Assembly: GCF_025989185.1 (NCBI RefSeq)
Contig: NZ_JAPDNT010000006.1
Coordinates: forward strand, 1 to 64,000
Source of the DNA: Limobrevibacterium gyesilva
GTDB lineage: Bacteria > Pseudomonadota > Alphaproteobacteria > Acetobacterales > Acetobacteraceae
Reading direction: 5' to 3'
Length of the DNA stretch: 64,000 bases
Shown here piece after piece: positions 57,785 through 64,000 of the stretch. Every line of letters starts with the position of its first letter. Position 1 is the first letter of the stretch. The notes under the pieces were generated by a model. That model was not told the origin of the DNA, did no database searches, and was given only the letters and a program-made list of their open reading frames with translations. Position numbers and translations under genes: made by a program.

Positions 57785-58686
57785 TCATGCTTCCAGCACA
57801 CCTTCCATGACCGCGACGCAATACCCGCCGACGCGAACATGCGCGGGCACGCCTGCGATCTTGTCCACCTCGGTCATCAGCAGGCTCGGCCGTCCCATGT
57901 CCTCGCCCTGGGCAATGCGCAGATGCAGCGTCGTGTCCGTCGCCGGCGACAACGCCGCCAGCAGCGCCGCCAGGGCCGCGTTGGCGCTGCCGGTCGCGGG
58001 GTCCTCGCCGGTGCCGTCGAGCACCGAGAACATGCGCGCGTGGATGTCGCAGCCCGCCGCCGGTTCGGCCCGGGTGTAGATATGAATGGCGTGGGCGTCG
58101 TCGACCGGCAGGCAGGCGGCCCAGGCGGCGGCATCCGGCCGCGCCCGCGCCAGCGCCGCACGGTCGCGCAACTCCGCGATCACGAAAGGCAGGCCGACCG
58201 ACGCCACCTGCGGCGGATGCGCCCGCATCACGATGTCGTCTGGCGACAGCGACAGGCAGGCGGCCAGGCGTTCGGGCGGCATCGTGGCGCCGCGATACAG
58301 GCGCTGTGGTGCGGTGAGCTGCGCCCCGGCCGGCGTATCGTCGCGCCGCAGGATGCGCACGGGAACCAGACCCGCCGCTTCCTCGAACACCACCGCCTCG
58401 CCCACCGGCCGGCCGAAGGCCATGCCGATCCGCGCCAGCGCGAAGGCGGTGCCCACGTTCGGATGCCCGGCGAACGGCACCTCGATGCCGGGCGTGAAGA
58501 TGCGCACATGCGCGGTGTGCGCGGGGTCCGCGGGCGGCAGCAGGAACGTCGTCTCGGAATAGTTGAACTCGCGCGCGATCGCCTGCATGCGCGCCCCGTC
58601 CAGACCTTCGGCATCCAGCACCACGGCCAGCGGGTTGCCGCCGAAGAGGCTCTCGGTGAACACGTCGGCGGTGACGTAGCGGCGCT

Positions 58687-58690
<4 letters not shown>
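57785..58690 (-). CDS. PhzF family isomerase/epimerase
   Basis: 301 residues. The N-terminus [20 protein letters not shown], the motif [10 protein letters not shown] (catalytic Glu), [20 protein letters not shown] and [18 protein letters not shown] define PhzF proteins. Most members outside phenazine producers have unknown substrates, and there are no phenazine genes here. ATG at 58690 overlaps the acyl-CoA synthetase stop by ATGA, so it is coupled to it. Confidence 0.9.
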
Positions 58691-60405
<1,715 letters not shown>

Positions 60406-60563
60406 CTGCATCCTCCCCTTTTTATGCCCTATCGTTACAGCAACGGGGCGTGCTGCGGAAAGCATTGCGTGCCAGCGACGCCCGGATACCCAGCCGCCTC
60501 CTTCACGCCCCTGGTGTCGTGGGCGCCGCTTCACTACCCTGGCGCGCGAAGGTGGAGGATTCC

Positions 60564-60884
60564 ATGAGCGAGTTTCTGGGGCAGATGATGGGCAGCGTGG
60601 CGCAGATCCTGGGCGTCGCACAAGGCGCGGCCGGCGGCGCTCTCACCCCTCTGATCGCGCAGCTGGAGAATGCCGGCCTCGCCGAGAAGGTGCGCTCCTG
60701 GATCAGCCACGGCGAGAACCTGCCGATAACGCCGGAGGAGCTGGAGGCTGCGTTCACGCCAGAGCAGCTCGATGCCTGGGCCGAGCAGGCCGGCACCACG
60801 CCGGAGGCGCTGCTGAAAGTGATGGCGGACGCCTTGCCCCACGTCATCGATCACGCGACGCCGGAAGGCAAGCTTCCCGGCTAG
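60564..60884 (+). CDS. YidB family (DUF937) protein
   Basis: 106 residues. The C-terminal two thirds, [20 protein letters not shown] and [21 protein letters not shown], are typical of YidB/DUF937 proteins, small cytoplasmic proteins of unknown function. The ATG at 60564 follows GGTGGAGG. Its TAG stop is formed by the first base pairs of a palindromic repeat that begins at 60881. Confidence 0.88.
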   Translation: MSEFLGQMMGSVAQILGVAQGAAGGALTPLIAQLENAGLAEKVRSWISHGENLPITPEELEAAFTPEQLDAWAEQAGTTPEALLKVMADALPHVIDHATPEGKLPG

Positions 60885-61011
60885 TGTCCTGCCCCCGAGG
60901 TTCGCCGCATCTTGCGGCGGACGCAGGGGCCAGCAGGCCACTGAAAACAAAGGGCTAGTGTCCTGAATCTGAAGTTCGCCACCTATGCGAACTTCAGATT
61001 CAGGACACTAG
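60881..61011. repeat. Tandem palindromic repeat (one perfect, one degenerate copy)
   Basis: The perfect copy (60955-61011) has a 25-bp arm starting CTAGTGTCCTGAATCTGAAG, a 7-base loop (60980-60986) and the exact complementary arm. A degenerate copy at about 60881-60943 begins with the same CTAGTGTCCTG, keeps GAGGTTCGCCGCATCTTGCG and ends CAGGCCACTG. The unit resembles a miniature element with CTAG ends. It supplies the TAG stop of both convergent neighbours and likely acts as their bidirectional terminator. Confidence 0.85.
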
Positions 61012-61397
61012 CGGCTCGCCACCGTCTCCAGGAACGCGCGAACCGCGTGCACCCGAACCGGCTTCGTCGCCGTGTGCACTGCGGTGAGCCCCTGGGCGCG
61101 GCCCAGGGTCACCCCCATCTGCAGCCAGACGTCGCCGTGGCCGGTGACCAGCATCACCGGCAAGGACGGATCGAAGCGGGCGATGTCCTTCATCGCCTCG
61201 TAACCGTCCTGGTCCGGCATCATCACATCCACGATGACGCAGCTCGGGCGATGCCGCTGCAGCAACCCCAGCATGCCCACGCCGTCCTCCGCGACCTCGG
61301 CATCGAAGCCGCAGGCCCGGCACATTTCCGCCAGGGTGACCGCCACGTCCTTGCGGTCGTCAACCACCAGGACCGTCTGAGCAGAGGCCGCTTCCAT
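61008..61397 (-). CDS. Single-domain response regulator
   Basis: 129 residues, only a receiver domain. Acidic pair VDDRKD near residue 12, phospho-acceptor Asp57 in VIVDVMMPDQDG, switch Thr/Ser region LVTGHGD, and the conserved Lys in TATKPVRV. No output domain or kinase is nearby, so it is a CheY/Spo0F-like relay or stand-alone regulator. ATG at 61397 is preferred over 61436. Its stop codon lies in the palindromic repeat. Confidence 0.87.
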   Translation of the reverse strand: MEAASAQTVLVVDDRKDVAVTLAEMCRACGFDAEVAEDGVGMLGLLQRHRPSCVIVDVMMPDQDGYEAMKDIARFDPSLPVMLVTGHGDVWLQMGVTLGRAQGLTAVHTATKPVRVHAVRAFLETVASR

Positions 61398-61506
61398 CCA
61401 GTTGGGGCCGAATTTCCAATGTAACAGCGCCATCATGCCGCAGGCGCTGGTATACCACCAGCCCTCGCTTGGCCACCCGCCCCACGCGCAGGCGGTTTCG
61501 TGCGGA

Positions 61507-62196
61507 TCAGTCGGCGCGGGTGCCGATCATCAGCAGGTTGCTCGGCCATCCCAGCAACCTGGCCGTGCGGCAGCCGATCGACCACGCCGGGTGCCGCGCG
61601 GCGATCCGCATCAGTTCGCGCGCCGACATCAGGTTGAGGTTCGCCTCGTCGGCGAAGAACCCGTAGCCCGTGCGCCGGAACACCGCCCGGCACATCGGCT
61701 TCGGCAGCCAGTGCACCAGCGGCAGCTGGGTGTGGAACTCGATGGGAAACCATCGGTTCGGCGTGGTCAGGAACACGCCCCGCCGCGCCACCCGCAGGCA
61801 CTCCGCCACCATGCGCGCCTGGTTCTCGAACGATCCCACATGCTCGAGCACCGCCGAGGAATGCACGAGGTCGAATTGGCCGTCGGCAAACGGCAGGTCC
61901 AGCGCATCGGCATGCACGAAGCGGACGCCGGGATACATCACCTCCAGGAACTGCGCATCATCGATGCCGGCGGCGGTGATCCGGTCCTTGTGGGGGTACA
62001 GCGCCTCGAAGTAGTTCGACGAGGTGTAGGTCTGGTCCGACGTCACGCCGAGATCCAGCACCGTCTCGTCCGGAGCCGGCGCCAGCGTCTGCATGAACAG
62101 GTCGAACATGCGTCCGCGCACCGCGGTCGCCACCCGCACCGACAGGGAATCGGGCGCGGCAAGATTGTACTGCGAATTCGGGGTCCGGGGGTTCAT
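61507..62196 (-). CDS. Class I SAM-dependent methyltransferase
   Basis: 229 residues. Motif I ETVLDLGVTSDQTYTSS, an acidic loop with AAGIDDAQFLEVMYPGV, HADALDLPFADGQFDLV and SAVLEHVGSFENQARMV fit the Methyltransf_11 type. Relatives often act in lipid or glycan modification, but the acceptor is unknown. The start at 62196 is chosen over a longer frame. Confidence 0.85.
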   Translation of the reverse strand: MNPRTPNSQYNLAAPDSLSVRVATAVRGRMFDLFMQTLAPAPDETVLDLGVTSDQTYTSSNYFEALYPHKDRITAAGIDDAQFLEVMYPGVRFVHADALDLPFADGQFDLVHSSAVLEHVGSFENQARMVAECLRVARRGVFLTTPNRWFPIEFHTQLPLVHWLPKPMCRAVFRRTGYGFFADEANLNLMSARELMRIAARHPAWSIGCRTARLLGWPSNLLMIGTRAD

Positions 62197-62417
62197 CGGG
62201 TCAACTCGCAGATGTCGCGCATTTTTCAATTGTGAACCGCGATCCCGACGGGCGCAAACCGACAGGCCATCCATGGCCGCACCCCGCACGCGCGCGCCAC
62301 CCTCCACACGGGTTTCCCGGCCGCTTGAAGGCTATCATGGGTCTGCCTTCACGCTCCCTGATTCACCGGCGCAGGGCATAACACCTGCGTCGGCGCCGCG
62401 CGATCAGGACCGGCGTG

Positions 62418-63245
62418 CTACCGCGCGGCGCCGGTTGCCGAAGCGGTGGCATGGCCGGGCCGGGCCTCGGTAAGATAGGCGGTGGCGTGACCGAAAAACC
62501 GGGTCTCGAACACCACCCGCACGGGAAGCGCCGGCGCGCCGGGCACCACGCGCGCCAGCCAGGCGGTGCTGTAATGGATCTTGTGCAGTTCGGCCTCGTC
62601 GGTGTCGTGCTGGAACCCGCCAATCTGCCGGCCCTCGATGTCGCAGCGCAGCGCCCGGCCGTGGAAGCTCGAGTGGTAATCCGCGCGCAGCTCCTCCTCG
62701 CCCCCGGTCCGGGCGGTGATCTCGGAGGCGCGGCGCCCATCGAAGGTGGCGACTCGCCCGTCGCACCGCCCGGTGCTCGCCACCTGGCGCACCAGCAGCG
62801 CCATCGCGCTCAGCGTATCGATCGTGTCGTGCTGCATGGCAGGCGGCACCGGATCGCGGTCCGCTTCCTGCGCCGGTTCCAACGCGCGGATCACGGGCTG
62901 ATGCGCCTGGTAGTCGATCGTGGTGCGACGGGTATTGCCGCGCAGCACCCCCCAGCTGGCGAAGCGCAGCGGCTCCGGCCGCGAGTCGGCCCAGAACCCT
63001 TGCACGAAGCTGTTGATTTCGCTTCGGAACAGCGTTCCGAACAGGCCGGCGGTGCGATAGGACAGGTCGATCCGGTAGCCTGGCCCGCCCAGGTCCAGAT
63101 CGCTGTCGATGTTCAATACATTGAATCCGGCGGCATAGACCGCGAACGCCAGATGCGCGGGCGCCTGTTCCTCCGCGCCCGCCGGAGCCAGCGCCAGCGG
63201 GACAGCCATCAGCACAGCAAGCAGCAGGGCAGAGAGCCGCTTCAT
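62418..63245 (-). CDS. DUF3108 domain-containing protein
   Basis: 275 residues with a Sec signal (LSALLLAVLMAVPLALAPAGA). The mature part has LAFAVYAAGFNVLNIDSDLD, YRTAGLFGTLFRSEINSFVQG and LHKIHYSTAWLARVV, the DUF3108 pattern of a periplasmic beta-rich protein of unknown function. Start at 63245 gives the signal peptide. It stands alone, followed on the other strand by tRNA-Val. Confidence 0.85.
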   Translation of the reverse strand: MKRLSALLLAVLMAVPLALAPAGAEEQAPAHLAFAVYAAGFNVLNIDSDLDLGGPGYRIDLSYRTAGLFGTLFRSEINSFVQGFWADSRPEPLRFASWGVLRGNTRRTTIDYQAHQPVIRALEPAQEADRDPVPPAMQHDTIDTLSAMALLVRQVASTGRCDGRVATFDGRRASEITARTGGEEELRADYHSSFHGRALRCDIEGRQIGGFQHDTDEAELHKIHYSTAWLARVVPGAPALPVRVVFETRFFGHATAYLTEARPGHATASATGAAR

Positions 63246-63384
63246 GCCGCAAATGTCGCCCCGTTCGCGCGCAGATACAACGCCGGCGTGACGCCGCGCC
63301 GCCCACCTCGCGGTGCTGTGTGCCTGCCCGCGATCCCCGCTTGACAGCGCGGAGGCGCCCGACCTATCACCCGGCCTCCGGGAA

Positions 63385-63459
63385 GGGTGCGTAGCTCAGC
63401 GGGAGAGCATCGCCTTCACACGGCGGGGGTCACAGGTTCAATCCCTGTCGCACCCACCA
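63385..63459 (+). tRNA. tRNA-Val (anticodon CAC)
   Basis: A 75-nt cloverleaf with encoded CCA. Acceptor GGGTGCG pairs with CGCACCC, the D arm is TAGCTCAGCGGGAGAGC, the anticodon loop is TTCACAC, and the T arm contains GGTTCAATCC. Confidence 0.95.
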
Positions 63460-63571
63460 TTCCCGGTTCCTGAAATTGTTCAATCATGTGCGATTCCGCG
63501 AGAATGAGGCGGTGGCCTCCTCGCCACGCGGGAAGCGGCGCGCGAGCACAGGCGCCGAGCTCCCCGCCCCT

Positions 63572-64000
63572 TCACTGCCTGGCCGGTGCGGTGGCGCTCG
63601 CGGGCATCGGCATGTTCTGCATGTCCATCGGCGCAGCCACGGCAGTCGCTGCCGTGCCGTCAGTCGCCATGAAGGTGGGCAGGGCCTGCGGTGCGGCCAG
63701 CACGACCGCGCCATAGCCCACGAGAGCGGCGGCCGTGACACGCGCCACCCGGCGCCTCCAGGGCAGCGTCTTCTCGGCGAAAATGACGAGCGTGATCACC
63801 GCCATGGCGACGACATTCATGATGCCGAGCGGGAACAGGATGACGAACAGCAGCCAGCAGCAGCCGAGGCAATAGGCGCCGTGGAGCACGCCCATGCGCA
63901 GTGCGCCCGCCACTCCGTCGCGCCACGAGGTCATGATGAAGCCGATCGGCGTGCGGCACTTCGACAGGCACAGGTCCTTGAACGGCGTGACCTGGTAGAG
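63572..64000 (-). CDS. DUF2182 membrane protein, 5' end beyond the window
   Basis: The visible C-terminal 142 residues have the DUF2182 signature: LYQVTPFKDLCLSKCRTPIG near the window edge, the metal-binding-like GVLHGAYCLGCCWLLFVIL, then PLGIMNVVAMAVITLVIFAEK and a final hydrophobic helix. The tail is Met/Ala/Pro-rich. These are predicted metal-binding integral membrane proteins of unknown role. The start lies beyond 64000. Confidence 0.88.
   Translation of the reverse strand, partial: LYQVTPFKDLCLSKCRTPIGFIMTSWRDGVAGALRMGVLHGAYCLGCCWLLFVILFPLGIMNVVAMAVITLVIFAEKTLPWRRRVARVTAAALVGYGAVVLAAPQALPTFMATDGTAATAVAAPMDMQNMPMPASATAPARQ

Overview
The window looks like a piece of a high-GC alphaproteobacterial chromosome, most likely from the Acetobacterales/Rhodospirillales. 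The reasons are the GC-rich codon use, the gene order recJ-glpX-hom-aminotransferase, an rplM-rpsI pair next to a type-2 argC, a class I PHA synthase, a glnB-glnA pair, and several families common in that group (DUF2066, DUF3108, YidB, DUF3309, entericidin-like lipoproteins). This is inference from content; no marker gene fixes the genus.

The window has two halves. Positions 1 to about 27970 are an accessory region abutting a tRNA-Glu(TTC) gene (27975-28050). Beside that tRNA lies a tyrosine-recombinase gene broken by an amber codon (26575-27915), the usual mark of a tRNA-integrated island. The accessory half carries remains of at least seven insertion-sequence families. IS66 sits inside IS701 (1-2330). 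An IS1595 tail lies at 2580-2963. One nearly intact IS5-family element (17030-17892) has a second, isolated left end at 11887. IS1380, IS110, IS256 and an IS6-like transposase are fused together at 18787-20864, and a decayed IS6 element lies at 22662-23485. Between them sit intact cargo: a six-gene operon of a polyamine/opine-type ABC importer plus hydantoinase/oxoprolinase HyuA and HyuB (2977-10967) with a divergent IclR regulator, and an RND efflux pump with its adaptor (12196-16639). There is also broken cargo: a cation/proton antiporter cut by IS5, and a second RND pump plus adaptor, each with a nonsense codon.

From 28 kb onward the sequence is dense, ordered and core-like. recJ, glpX, hom and an alaC-like aminotransferase run together on the minus strand. 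Next come a Pro/Ala-rich lipoprotein, phaC, a lipoprotein, a gamma-carbonic-anhydrase-like protein, argC, an FkbM methyltransferase and rpsI-rplM. An SDR plus M20 amidohydrolase operon is followed by an amino-acid ABC permease and binding protein, a DUF4412 protein, an aspartate dehydrogenase, tRNA-His, an aminotransferase and the nitrogen pair glnB-glnA, which has a recognisable sigma-54 promoter and NtrC-type box. A serine hydrolase, an SDR and an ATP-grasp ligase come next.

At 53-54.3 kb there is a cluster of very small envelope-type proteins in which an entericidin-like plus basic-peptide pair is duplicated. The right end holds a hypothetical membrane protein, a lipoprotein, a DUF2066 protein, a HAD phosphatase, a PhzF-family protein overlapping an acyl-CoA synthetase, YidB, a single-domain response regulator, a SAM methyltransferase, a DUF3108 protein, tRNA-Val(CAC) and a DUF2182 gene cut by the window edge.

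No clearly unprecedented multi-gene system was found. The best leads are the HyuAB/ABC/IclR operon with its unknown substrate, the duplicated small-protein module, and a tandem palindromic repeat at 60881-61011 that supplies the stop codons of two convergent genes.
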